Shown: in pieces, positions 19,299 through 27,088 of the stretch
Layout: every line of letters begins with the position of its first letter
Position numbering within the stretch: the stretch's first letter is position 1
NCBI RefSeq assembly: GCF_002305895.1
Contig: NZ_CP022203.1
Span: 3,884,501 to 3,948,500, forward strand
Direction of reading: 5' to 3'
Length of the DNA stretch: 64,000 nt
From: Corallococcus macrosporus DSM 14697
GTDB taxonomy: Bacteria > Myxococcota > Myxococcia > Myxococcales > Myxococcaceae
The notes under the pieces: model-generated
Seen by the model: the letters and a program-made list of their open reading frames with translations, nothing else
Told to the model about the DNA's origin: nothing
The model's database searches: none
Translations under genes and position numbers: made by a program

Positions 19299-19826
19299 AT
19301 GAGCACTCTGAACAAACTGCAGCGTCCGGCGCGCTCGTGGCACCGCAAGAAGCGCGTGGGTCGCGGCCAGGGTAGTGGTCTTGGCAAGACGGCCGGCCGC
19401 GGTGGCAAGGGCCAGAAGGCCCGCACCGGCAACATGCGGTTCGAAGGCTTCGAGGGCGGCCAGAGCCCCCTGCAGCGGCGCCTGCCGAAGTTCGGCTTCA
19501 CGCCGCCGAACCGGACCGTGTACGCGGTGGTGAACCTGTCGGACATCGAGGAGCACTTCGATGCCGGCGCCACGGCGGACGTGGAGACCCTGCGCAAGGT
19601 CGGCCTGGTCAAGGGCCGCTACCACGGCGTGAAGCTCCTGGCCCGCGGCGAGCTGACCAAGAAGGTCACCGTGGTGGTGCACAAGGCGTCCGAGGCGGCG
19701 AAGGCGGCCATCCAGAAGGCGGGCGGCGCGGTGGAGGAGATTCCGCTCGTGGCCCACAAGCCGGAGTCCGCCGCCAAGGCCCACGCTGGCAAGGGCGTCA
19801 AGGCTCCTCGGCAGCCCAAGGCCTGA
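19299..19826 (+). CDS. rplO: 50S ribosomal protein L15, C-terminally extended
   Basis: 175 residues against about 144 in E. coli. The Gly-rich basic N-terminal part (KKRVGRGQGSGLGKTAGRGG) and the GGQSPLQRRLPKFGF block are typical. The last 20 or so residues form an Ala/Lys-rich tail. L15 is a late 50S assembly protein. A 12-bp hairpin follows 10 nt after its stop. Confidence 0.97.
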   Translation: MSTLNKLQRPARSWHRKKRVGRGQGSGLGKTAGRGGKGQKARTGNMRFEGFEGGQSPLQRRLPKFGFTPPNRTVYAVVNLSDIEEHFDAGATADVETLRKVGLVKGRYHGVKLLARGELTKKVTVVVHKASEAAKAAIQKAGGAVEEIPLVAHKPESAAKAHAGKGVKAPRQPKA

Positions 19827-19835
19827 GCGTGTCAG

Positions 19836-19863
19836 GCGCGCATCACTTGCCAGTGGTGCGCGC
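19836..19863 (+). terminator. Terminator-like hairpin between rplO and secY
   Basis: A 12-bp stem (19836-19847 with 19852-19863, one G-T pair) closes on a TGCC loop and is followed by TGTTTCGCTTGTG, a broken T-rich tract. It may terminate part of the transcript and so lower secY expression relative to ribosomal genes. Confidence 0.5.
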
Positions 19864-19960
19864 TGTTTCGCTTGTGTAGGCTTCTGCGCCCCTTTCCCGC
19901 TCGTGGAACAGGGGCGTTTTGTCGTCCTGGCAGAACCCTCTCGAAGAGGATGGCTACCCC

Positions 19961-21306
19961 GTGGCTCTGAACGCCTTCGCCAACGTCTTCCGTATCGCTG
20001 AGCTGCGCAGCCGGCTCGCGTATACGCTCGCGCTGCTCGCCGTCTATCGCATCGGCATCTTCATCAACACGCCAGGCGTGGACCGTTCGGCGATGAACGC
20101 GTTCATGGACGCCCAGAAGCAATCGGGCGGCCTCGTCTCGCTGTTCAACCTCTTCTCCGGAGGCGCGCTGGAGCAGATGTCCATCTTCGGCCTGGGCATC
20201 ATGCCGTACGTCAGCGCCTCCATCATCATGCAGCTCCTGGCCGTCGTCGTGCCCAGCCTGGAGCGGCTGCAGAAGGAGGGGGCGGGGGCCGGCAGAAGAT
20301 CAACCAGTACACCCGCTACGGCACCATCGCCCTCTCCGTCGTGCAGGGCATCGGTATCTCCCGGTGGTTGGCGTCGCTCGGCCGCTCCGACGGTGGCCAG
20401 AGCGGGTTCAACCAGGTGGTCGTCCCCGACGACAGCGTCTGGTTCACCTTCATGACGGTCGTCAGCCTCACGGCCGGCACGGCCTTCATCATGTGGCTGG
20501 GTGAGCGCATCACCGAGCGCGGCATCGGTAACGGCATCTCGCTCATCATCTTCGCCGGCATCGTGGCGGGCCTGCTCCCGGGTGCGAAGCAGCTGCTGGA
20601 CCTGACCCGCCAGGACGTCATCTCGGTGGCCGAGGTGCTGGCCCTGGTCGTCTTCATGCTCATCATCATCGCCGCGGTCGTCTACGTGGAGCGCGGCATG
20701 CGGCGCATCCCCATCCAGTACGCGAAGCGGATGGCGGGACGTCGGATGTTCGCTGGCCAGGCGACGTACTTCCCGATGAAGGTGAACACCTCGGGCGTGA
20801 TTCCCCCCATCTTCGCCGGTGCGGTCCTGTCCTTCCCGGCCACCCTGGGCACGTGGTTCCCGTTCCTTCAGGGCTTCCAGCGCGCCATCGAAGGCAACCT
20901 GTGGATCTACAACGGGTTGTTCGTGCTGATGGTCATCTTCTTCGCCTACTTCTACACCGCGCTGACGTTCCGTCCGGACGACGTGGCGGACAACATCAAG
21001 AAGCAGGGTGGGTACATCCCGGGCATCCGTCCGGGCCGGCAGACGGCGGAGTTCATCGAGCGCGTGCTCAACCGGCTCACGTTCGGCGGCGCCATCTACC
21101 TGTCCGTCATCTGCGTGATTCCGTCCGTCATCAGTGGCTTGCTGGGGGTGCGGTTCACCTTCGGCGGCACGGCGCTGCTGATCGTCGTGGGCGTGGCGCT
21201 GGATACGGTGCAGCAGATCGAGGGTCACCTCATCAGTCGTAACTACGAGGGCTTCGCCGGCCCTCGCGGCCCGCGCATCCGGGGCCGGGTGCGCGTGGCG
21301 GCCTGA
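19961..21306 (+). CDS. secY: Protein translocase subunit SecY, with an apparent one-base frameshift
   Basis: SecY is the channel of the Sec translocon in the inner membrane. Translation from GTG 19961 (MALNAFANVFRIAELRSRL; AGAGGA at 19945) is SecY-like up to LERLQKEGA, then changes frame; SecY resumes one frame over as GRQKINQYTRYGT and continues through ten-helix topology to 21306. The break lies in a G-rich tract at 20279-20292. Restoring a single C between 20285 and 20286 gives KEGAAGRQKI, aligned without gaps to the E. coli segment, and a 448-residue protein, normal for SecY. Since secY is essential, a sequencing or assembly error is the likely cause; a real mutation with a second secY elsewhere is the alternative. 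Confidence 0.9.
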
Positions 21307-21325
21307 GCCTCCGCGCGGGCGTTCC

Positions 21326-21358
21326 AGGCGCCTCTCCCTGTCGCGGGGAGGGGCGCCT
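21326..21358 (+). terminator. Terminator-like hairpin between secY and adk
   Basis: A 13-bp stem (21326-21338 with 21346-21358, one G-T pair) with loop TGTCGCG lies 20 nt after the secY stop and is followed by CGTCGTTC. It is strong but lacks a clean T-run. It probably separates secY from the adk unit. Confidence 0.55.
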
Positions 21359-21470
21359 CGTCGTTCCCAGGCCAGGTATTGTTCAAAGATATTCGCTGGT
21401 GCACACGGAGCGCGCGCGGAGGTTTGAGTCCTACGACTTCCGTGCCTTCCTTCGGAGCTGAGAGGAGCAC

Positions 21471-22118
21471 ATGAACCTGATCCTGTTGGGGCCGCCGAAC
21501 GCGGGGAAGGGCACGCAGGCCAAGCGCCTTTTCGCCGACTTCCAGATCCCCCAGATCTCCACCGGAGACATCCTCCGCAAGGCGGTTGCGGAGGGGACGG
21601 AGCTGGGCAAGGTCGCCGGGCCGTTGATGGCCGCCGGACAGTACGTTCCCGACGACGTCGTGATTGGCATCGTCGAGGAGCGCCTCAAGGAGGCGGACGT
21701 GGCCCATGGCTTCGTCCTGGACGGCTTCCCGCGCACGCCGGGGCAGGCGGACGCGCTGGACACGATGCTGAACCGGCTGGGCAAGCAGCTCGACGCCGTC
21801 ATCTCGCTCGAGGTGCCGCACGCGAAGCTGGTGGAGCGGGGCTCCGGCCGGCGGGTATGCCCGCAGGACGGCAGCGTCTACCACGTCTATCAGAGCCCTC
21901 CGAAGCGGGCCGGCTACTGTGACAAGTGCAACACGGGGCTCGTCCAGCGTCCGGATGACATGCCTGAGGTCATCGAGAAGCGGCTCCAGAAGTACGACTC
22001 GGAGACGGCGCCGCTGAAGGCCTTCTATGAGAAGAAGGGCCTCCTCAAGAGCGTGGATGGCGTGGGGACGCCCGAGGGCATCTACGAGGAGATCAAGGCC
22101 GCCGCGGGCAAGGCCTGA
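21471..22118 (+). CDS. adk: Adenylate kinase, long LID form with Cys3-Asp quartet
   Basis: 215 residues. It catalyses ATP + AMP to 2 ADP in the cytoplasm. P-loop GPPNAGKGTQ (7-16), AMP-site TGDILR and DGFPRTPGQA are intact. The LID domain carries C130-x2-D133 and C150-x2-C153, spaced like the zinc motif of Gram-positive-type enzymes but with Asp at the second rather than the last ligand position. GAGAGGAG precedes ATG 21471. It keeps the spc-operon position after secY; the usual next gene, map, is absent. Confidence 0.96.
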   Translation: MNLILLGPPNAGKGTQAKRLFADFQIPQISTGDILRKAVAEGTELGKVAGPLMAAGQYVPDDVVIGIVEERLKEADVAHGFVLDGFPRTPGQADALDTMLNRLGKQLDAVISLEVPHAKLVERGSGRRVCPQDGSVYHVYQSPPKRAGYCDKCNTGLVQRPDDMPEVIEKRLQKYDSETAPLKAFYEKKGLLKSVDGVGTPEGIYEEIKAAAGKA

Positions 22119-22456
22119 TCCCAGAAACACCTAGCGGGAGGGGAGGTGGCCTGGCGGGCGCCTCCTTCCTGGCCCGACCCCGCGGTAGAAGAGCTCCACC
22201 CAGGGGGGCACCTGGACTCCAAGGGAGGACAGGCGCAAGTTCACCCCGCAGCTTCAGCTCGCGCTCCCGGTGGACGGAGTCCCCGGCCTCACGGGAGGAG
22301 TTGATTTTGTTGTGACTGCGGGTGAAATAGCCCGCTGTTATGTGGGGTTGGTAGGAATCCAAGTTTTGCAGTCGCGCGGCGCTTGCCACTTGCGGACCAA
22401 AGTGCTATCCCGCCGCGCTTCCAAGAGGTTCGTGGTCCGGGAAGAGAGTCTGACGC
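22119..22456. other. 338-bp non-coding spacer between adk and infA
   Basis: No gene was recognised. The left part has an imperfect GGAGG/CCTCC hairpin around 22140-22170. The middle (about 22297-22370) is markedly richer in A and T than its surroundings. The right part holds a promoter candidate at 22383-22411. Many bacteria carry map between adk and infA; no methionine aminopeptidase sequence is visible here. Confidence 0.6.
22383..22411 (+). promoter_or_regulatory. Candidate infA promoter
   Basis: TTGCCA (22383-22388), 17-bp spacer, TATCCC (22406-22411). The -35 matches consensus at five positions and the -10 at three. It would give a leader of about 40 nt before the infA TTG start and fits a new transcription unit after the long spacer. 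Confidence 0.4.
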
Positions 22457-22675
22457 TTGCCGAAGGATGATTCCATCGAAGTCGAGGGGACCGTGATGGA
22501 GCCCCTCCCGAACGCGATGTTCCGCGTGGTGCTGGACAACGGCCACAAGGTGCTCGCGCACATCTCGGGCAAGATGAGGATGCACTTCATCCGCATCCTC
22601 CCGGGTGACAAAGTGAAGGTCGAACTGTCTCCGTACGACCTGACGCGCGGACGGATCACGTACCGGGCGAAGTAG
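22457..22675 (+). CDS. infA: Translation initiation factor IF-1
   Basis: 72 residues, the normal length, starting at TTG 22457. The protein is a single OB-fold that occupies the A site of the 30S during initiation. The sequence [20 protein letters not shown] and the [20 protein letters not shown] block are typical. Position before rpmJ is canonical. Confidence 0.97.
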   Translation: MPKDDSIEVEGTVMEPLPNAMFRVVLDNGHKVLAHISGKMRMHFIRILPGDKVKVELSPYDLTRGRITYRAK

Positions 22676-22704
22676 TAGGGTGTACCCGCTGGGAATGGCG
22701 GGCC

Positions 22705-22724
22705 GCCCGTTGGGCTTTTCTTTT
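22705..22724 (+). terminator. Weak terminator-like element between infA and rpmJ
   Basis: GCCC-GTT-GGGC (22705-22715) is followed at once by TTTTCTTTT. The stem is only 4 bp, so any termination would be partial. It lies between the infA stop and the rpmJ ribosome binding site AGGAAGG. Confidence 0.3.
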
Positions 22725-22747
22725 GCTGAGGAAGGAAGTTCGCTCCA

Positions 22748-22864
22748 ATGAAGGTTCGGGCGTCCGTCAAGAAGATCTGCGACAAGTGCAAGGTTGTTCG
22801 CCGTAAGGGTATCGTGCGCGTCATCTGCGCCTCCAACCCCCGGCACAAGCAGCGCCAGGGCTAA
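22748..22864 (+). CDS. rpmJ: 50S ribosomal protein L36
   Basis: 38 residues starting [20 protein letters not shown]. The zinc site (CDKC, a later Cys and His in [10 protein letters not shown]) is intact, so this is the zinc-containing form. L36 is the smallest 50S protein and helps organise 23S rRNA near the factor-binding region. GAGGAAGG precedes ATG 22748. A 10-bp hairpin overlaps its stop codon. Confidence 0.96.
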   Translation: MKVRASVKKICDKCKVVRRKGIVRVICASNPRHKQRQG

Positions 22865-22883
22865 CGGCCAGACGGCCGTTGGC
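22860..22883 (+). promoter_or_regulatory. Hairpin overlapping the rpmJ stop codon
   Basis: GCTAACGGCC (22860-22869) pairs with GGCCGTTGGC (22874-22883) around an AGAC loop, with one T-G pair. The left arm contains the rpmJ TAA. A ribosome ending on rpmJ would melt it, so it could couple termination to downstream rpsM expression, or simply stabilise the mRNA. Confidence 0.45.
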
Positions 22884-22918
22884 TTCAGACCAACTCCACT
22901 TAAGAAGGAAGACCGAAG

Positions 22919-23299
22919 ATGGCTCGTATCGCCGGCATCGATCTGCCGCCCAACAAGCGCGCGGTGATCTCGCTCCAGTACATCTACGGGATCGGCAACA
23001 AGTCCGCGCAAGACATCATTGCCGCGGCGGGCATCGATCCCACGACCCGGACCAAGGACCTCACCGAGGAGCAGGCCCGCAAGATCCGCGAGATCATCGA
23101 GGCCAGCTACAAGGTGGAGGGTGACCTCCGGCGCGAAGTCACCATGAACATCAAGCGGTTGATGGACCTGGGCTGCTACCGGGGCCTTCGTCACCGGAAG
23201 GGCCTGCCGGTTCGTGGCCAGCGGACGCACACCAATGCGCGTACCCGCAAGGGGCCGAAGCGGGGCATCGTCCGGGCGAAGCCGGCGGCGGGCCGCTAA
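22919..23299 (+). CDS. rpsM: 30S ribosomal protein S13
   Basis: 126 residues starting [21 protein letters not shown]13 bridges the 30S head to L5 of the 50S and contacts P-site tRNA through its basic tail ([15 protein letters not shown]). Conserved [13 protein letters not shown] and the [20 protein letters not shown] block are present. First gene of the alpha-operon order. Confidence 0.97.
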   Translation: MARIAGIDLPPNKRAVISLQYIYGIGNKSAQDIIAAAGIDPTTRTKDLTEEQARKIREIIEASYKVEGDLRREVTMNIKRLMDLGCYRGLRHRKGLPVRGQRTHTNARTRKGPKRGIVRAKPAAGR

Positions 23300-23305
23300 T
23301 CACAG

Positions 23306-23328
23306 CGCCGGCCCGTGAGGCGCCGGCG
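23306..23328 (+). promoter_or_regulatory. Hairpin in the rpsM-rpsK spacer
   Basis: CGCCGGC (23306-23312) pairs perfectly with GCCGGCG (23322-23328), 7 nt after the rpsM stop. No T-run follows. It is one of a series of hairpins in the spacers of this cluster. Confidence 0.45.
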
Positions 23329-23360
23329 TCGATCACCTCCTCCCAGGAGCAGCAATCCAC

Positions 23361-23792
23361 ATGGCTGACGAGATCAATACGGCTGCGGCGCCCACCGAGG
23401 GCGAGGCCCCTGCCGCGAAGAAGTCGAAGCGCAAGGGCAAGAAGAACATCCTCAACGGCGTGGTCCACATCCAGTCCACGTTCAACAACACCATCATCAC
23501 GATCACGGACGTGTCCGGGAACGTGATCTCCTGGTCGTCCGCCGGGGCGCGTGGCTTCAAGGGAAGCCGCAAGTCCACCCCGTTCGCGGCCCAGGTGGCC
23601 GCTGGCGACGCCGCGGCGAAGGCGATGGAGCACGGTCTGAAGAACGTGTCCGTGTTCGTGAAGGGCCCGGGCGCGGGCCGCGAGTCGGCGCTGCGCGCGC
23701 TGGCCGCCGCCGGTCTGAAGATCAACCTCATCCGCGACGTGACGCCCATCCCGCACAACGGGTGCCGTCAGCCCAAGCGTCGCCGCGTCTAA
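23361..23792 (+). CDS. rpsK: 30S ribosomal protein S11 with N-terminal extension
   Basis: 143 residues against about 129 in E. coli; the extra residues form an acidic then Lys-rich N-terminus ([18 protein letters not shown]). The core begins with [19 protein letters not shown] and ends [19 protein letters not shown]11 lies on the 30S platform and contacts the Shine-Dalgarno helix. ATG 23361 follows CAGGAG. Confidence 0.97.
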   Translation: MADEINTAAAPTEGEAPAAKKSKRKGKKNILNGVVHIQSTFNNTIITITDVSGNVISWSSAGARGFKGSRKSTPFAAQVAAGDAAAKAMEHGLKNVSVFVKGPGAGRESALRALAAAGLKINLIRDVTPIPHNGCRQPKRRRV

Positions 23793-23861
23793 CCCCTTCG
23801 TCCGGGCTGCCCTCATGCCCCGGTGTGGGGGCGGCTCCAGATCACCTCTAAGGACCTCTCA

Positions 23862-24488
23862 ATGGCTCGTTACACTGCCAGCGTCTGCCGCATCTGCCGG
23901 CGCGAAAACCTGAAGATGTACCTCAAGGGCGACCGTTGCTACACGGACAAGTGCGCCATTGAGCGCCGCCCCTATCCCCCGGGTCAGCACGGCCAGGGCC
24001 GCGTGAAGTTCTCTGGCTACGGTGTGCAGCTGCGCGAGAAGCAGAAGGTCAAGCGCATGTACGGCCTGCTGGAGAACCAGTTCCGCGGCTACTACCACCG
24101 CGCGTCCGCCGCCAAGGGCAAGACGGGTGAGAACCTCCTGCAGCAGCTGGAGCTCCGTCTGGACAACGTGGTGTTCCGCATGGGCTTCGCGGACACGCGC
24201 AACGAGGCGCGCCAGCTGGTGCGCCACGGCCACTTCCAGGTGAACGGGCGCAAGGTGAACATCCCCTCGTTCGCCGTGAAGCCGGGCACCGCGGTGGAGG
24301 TGGTGGAGAAGAGCCGCAAGGTGCTCCGCATCTCCGAGGCGCTGGAGACGGTGGACCGCCGCGGCGTTCCCCAGTGGATCTCCCTGGACAAGAAGGCCTT
24401 CAAGGGCACGGTCACCACGGTCCCGAACCGCGAGGACCTGACGATGCCCATCTCCGAGCAGCTCATCGTCGAGCTCTACTCGAAGTAG
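23862..24488 (+). CDS. rpsD: 30S ribosomal protein S4
   Basis: 208 residues from ATG 23862 ([20 protein letters not shown]). S4 initiates 30S assembly and in E. coli represses the alpha operon. The N-terminal cysteines CRIC and CYTDKC form a zinc site found in many S4 proteins, and the S4 RNA-binding domain is seen as [21 protein letters not shown] strong hairpin lies just after the gene. Confidence 0.97.
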   Translation: MARYTASVCRICRRENLKMYLKGDRCYTDKCAIERRPYPPGQHGQGRVKFSGYGVQLREKQKVKRMYGLLENQFRGYYHRASAAKGKTGENLLQQLELRLDNVVFRMGFADTRNEARQLVRHGHFQVNGRKVNIPSFAVKPGTAVEVVEKSRKVLRISEALETVDRRGVPQWISLDKKAFKGTVTTVPNREDLTMPISEQLIVELYSK

Positions 24489-24508
24489 GCGCTTCGGATG
24501 TCGCAGTG

Positions 24509-24545
24509 GACGCCCTGGCCGACGAGGCCGGGGCGTCTTGCTTTC
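24509..24545 (+). terminator. Terminator-like hairpin between rpsD and rpoA
   Basis: A 12-bp stem (24509-24520 with 24526-24537, one T-G pair) closes on GACGA and is followed by TTGCTTTC. It lies 20 nt after the rpsD stop and could act as an attenuator that sets the ratio of rpoA-rplQ to the ribosomal genes upstream. Confidence 0.6.
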
Positions 24546-24631
24546 AAGCAGTCGCAGTCTCCACGTGCGCATCCTCCCGCCAGGCCGGTGGGTAAGTCGG
24601 TGGTGCGGCACGATTCGAGGAGCGGTACACC

Positions 24632-25654
24632 ATGGCTGATACGTTTGTTGCGAAGAACTGGCGTGACCTGATCAAGCCCCGCCGCATGGAGGTGGATCAG
24701 GACAGCGCGACTCCCACCTACGGCAAGTTCGTCGCGGAGCCGCTCGAGCGCGGCTTCGGTACGACGCTGGGCAATTCGCTCCGCCGGGTGCTGCTGTCGT
24801 CGCTGCAGGGCGCCGCCATCACCTCCGTGAAGATTGAAGGCGTGGACCACGAGTTCACGACCATCCCCGAGGTGTCCGAGGACGTCACGGACGTCGTTCT
24901 GAACCTGAAGGAAGTCCTCCTTCGGATGCACACGAACGAGACGAAGACGCTGCGCATCGAGGCGGAGGGCCCCAAGGAGGTCAAGGCCGGTGACATCATC
25001 ACCGACCCGGACACGGAGATCCTCAACCCGGGCCACCACATCTGCACCATCTCCGAGGGTGGCAAGCTCCGCATGGAGCTGACCTGCCGCCGCGGCCGTG
25101 GCTACACGCCGGCCACCGCGAACAAGGTCGCAGGTTCGCCCATCGGCACCATCCCCATCGACTCGCTGTTCTCGCCCATCCGCAAGGTGAACTACCAGGT
25201 CACCAACGCGCGCGTCGGTCAGGTCACGGACTACGACAAGCTGTCGCTCGAGGTCTGGACGGACGGCTCCGTGTCCCCGCAGGACGCGGTGGCGTACGCG
25301 GCGAAGATCATCAAGGAGCAGCTCACCGTCTTCGTGAACTTCGACGAGACGGAGGAGCCCGTCGTCGCCGAGGCGCCGAAGGAAGAGGCGAAGCTCAACG
25401 AGAACCTGTTCCGCTCGGTGGATGAGCTCGAGCTGTCGGTCCGCTCGGCGAACTGCCTGCAGCAGGCGAACATCAAGTCCATTGGCGACCTCGTGCAGCG
25501 CACCGAGGCCGAGATGCTCAAGACGAAGAACTTCGGCCGCAAGTCTCTGAAGGAGATCAAGGAGATCCTCGCGGAGATGGGCCTGTCGCTGGGCATGAAG
25601 CTGGAGAACTGGCCGCCGAAGCAGGCGCCGGCTCCCGCGGCGCCGAAGGCGTAG
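24632..25654 (+). CDS. rpoA: DNA-directed RNA polymerase subunit alpha
   Basis: 340 residues. The N-terminal domain dimerises and anchors beta and beta-prime ([20 protein letters not shown] is typical). After a flexible linker the C-terminal domain contains [20 protein letters not shown], which includes the Arg and Asn used for UP-element and activator contacts, and the helix-hairpin-helix [14 protein letters not shown]. The end is Pro/Ala-rich (APAPAAPKA). It sits between rpsD and rplQ as in most bacteria. Confidence 0.98.
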   Translation: MADTFVAKNWRDLIKPRRMEVDQDSATPTYGKFVAEPLERGFGTTLGNSLRRVLLSSLQGAAITSVKIEGVDHEFTTIPEVSEDVTDVVLNLKEVLLRMHTNETKTLRIEAEGPKEVKAGDIITDPDTEILNPGHHICTISEGGKLRMELTCRRGRGYTPATANKVAGSPIGTIPIDSLFSPIRKVNYQVTNARVGQVTDYDKLSLEVWTDGSVSPQDAVAYAAKIIKEQLTVFVNFDETEEPVVAEAPKEEAKLNENLFRSVDELELSVRSANCLQQANIKSIGDLVQRTEAEMLKTKNFGRKSLKEIKEILAEMGLSLGMKLENWPPKQAPAPAAPKA

Positions 25655-25806
25655 TAGGGTTCACGCAGGGCCTCCCACGCGGCCGCGGGCACGGCGGTCA
25701 GCGGCGCGAGGGGAGGGGGCCGGGACGTCTTCCAGCCCGAATGACAGTGGCGGGCCCCGTGCCGGGTCCGCCCATCCCACCCGGTACCTGATACGGCCGG
25801 AGTGGT

Positions 25807-25826
25807 GGAGTCCCCCGCGGGACTCC
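25807..25826 (+). promoter_or_regulatory. Hairpin next to the rplQ ribosome binding site
   Basis: GGAGTCCC (25807-25814) pairs perfectly with GGGACTCC (25819-25826) around CCGC. The rplQ ribosome binding site GGAG begins at 25827, directly at the foot of the stem. The left arm itself contains GGAG. This geometry would suit translational control of L17. Confidence 0.5.
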
Positions 25827-25837
25827 GGAGCACGACG

Positions 25838-26260
25838 ATGCGCCACAAGGTCGGACAGAGGAAGCTTCACCGCACCACGAGCCACCGGCTCGCGATGCTC
25901 AACAACATGGTGACCTCGCTGCTGGAGCACCAGGCCATCCGCACCACGCTTCCCAAGGCCAAGGAGGCCCGGAAGATCGCGGAGCGGATCATCACCCTGG
26001 GCAAGCGTGGCGGTCTCGCCAACGTTCGCCTGGCGGCCCGGACGGTCAAGGACCGCGAGGTGCTGCAGAAGGTGTTCGGCGAGTACAAGGACCGGTACGC
26101 CAACCGTCCCGGCGGCTACACCCGCATCGTCCGGCTCGGCTTCCGCCGGGGCGACGCCGCGGAGATTGCCCTCCTGGAGCTCGTGGACCGGCCGGAGAAG
26201 GCCGCTCCCGTCGACACCGAGGCGGCTGCTGCGCCCGCGGAAGAGACGAAGGCCGAGTAG
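25838..26260 (+). CDS. rplQ: 50S ribosomal protein L17
   Basis: 140 residues from ATG 25838 ([20 protein letters not shown]). L17 sits near the tunnel exit. Conserved block [21 protein letters not shown] is intact; the last 25 residues are an Ala/Glu-rich tail. The frame is open upstream to 25802, but that stretch holds the hairpin. Last gene of the supercluster. Confidence 0.97.
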   Translation: MRHKVGQRKLHRTTSHRLAMLNNMVTSLLEHQAIRTTLPKAKEARKIAERIITLGKRGGLANVRLAARTVKDREVLQKVFGEYKDRYANRPGGYTRIVRLGFRRGDAAEIALLELVDRPEKAAPVDTEAAAAPAEETKAE

Positions 26261-26316
26261 TCCTGCACGGTCTGCATCCCTGACCCCTTCGTGAGGAGGG
26301 GCCAGGAGCAACGCGA

Positions 26317-26354
26317 GGGCGCGCTTCCGAAAGGAAGTGCGCCCTTCGTGTTTC
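26317..26354 (+). terminator. Terminator at the end of the ribosomal supercluster
   Basis: A 12-bp stem (26317-26328 with 26333-26344, one G-T pair) on a GAAA tetraloop is followed by TTCGTGTTTC. It lies between the rplQ stop and the stop of the convergent gene ending at 26369, so it may serve both directions. Confidence 0.7.
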
Positions 26355-26368
26355 TGCGGCACGGCCTC

Positions 26369-27052
26369 CTAGCGTCGCGGCGCCTGGCGGATGCGCTCCC
26401 AGGCCTGATTGAGGTCCTCGGTGAGGTCCGCGCTGTCGTCGCGGCTGCGCATCTGGATGGATTGGAAGCGGAGGTCCGCGGGCGCGGCGCCGCTGGAGCC
26501 CATCAGCTGCTTGGGGGTGATGGTGATGAACTCGCCGGGCGCCACCGCCGGCACCGCCGCCTGGTACTGCCCGTTGACGGTAAAGGTGACGTCGAACCAG
26601 GGCTCCTTGCTCTCGTTCCAGATGGTGACCGAGGGCCGGTCCAGCTTGTCGCTGAGCACCAGGCGCGCGTCCATTTCGCCCTTGCGCACGCCGCTGCCCG
26701 GGCACGCGATGGCGATGCTCGTCACCGTCATCAGCACCCAGCCGGCGATGATGGACGCCTTGTACTTGAAGAAGCGATCGCTCCGGCGGAAGTCCGCGAA
26801 CAGCTCCTTCAGGATGGAGAGGCCGTTGAGGAGGTGGTTCGACGCGTCTCCCGCGAGCCGCTTCCCCAGCGGGCCTGCCGGCTTCTCCTTTTCGAGAGGC
26901 TCGGCGCGCGCGGCGGACATCACCCGCAGGTTGGACTGGCTCGGCGCGCGCGGCATGCCCGGGCTGGACGGCACGCGCGGCTGGGAGCCAGACGGAGACG
27001 CCGCCCGAGGAGGCTGCGTTCCAGGGGGGGAGGGCTTGCGACCGTCGCTCAT
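26369..27052 (-). CDS. Pro-rich single-pass membrane protein of unknown function
   Basis: 227 residues, not recognised. Residues 1-60 are Pro/Ser/Arg-rich and probably disordered. A helical region leads to one hydrophobic segment (about 99-117, SIIAGWVLMTVTSIAIACPG). The remaining 105 residues look like a beta-rich domain (RPSVTIWNESKEPWFDVTFT, then GEFITITPKQL) that would face the periplasm if the N-terminus is inside. The Cys just after the membrane segment is notable, but the position is not a lipobox. It is the last gene of a minus-strand group with a TPR lipoprotein and PlsC. Confidence 0.75.
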   Translation of the reverse strand: MSDGRKPSPPGTQPPRAASPSGSQPRVPSSPGMPRAPSQSNLRVMSAARAEPLEKEKPAGPLGKRLAGDASNHLLNGLSILKELFADFRRSDRFFKYKASIIAGWVLMTVTSIAIACPGSGVRKGEMDARLVLSDKLDRPSVTIWNESKEPWFDVTFTVNGQYQAAVPAVAPGEFITITPKQLMGSSGAAPADLRFQSIQMRSRDDSADLTEDLNQAWERIRQAPRR

Positions 27053-27088
27053 CGGACCGCGAGTGTAGAGGCCTGGGCCCGTGGATGG

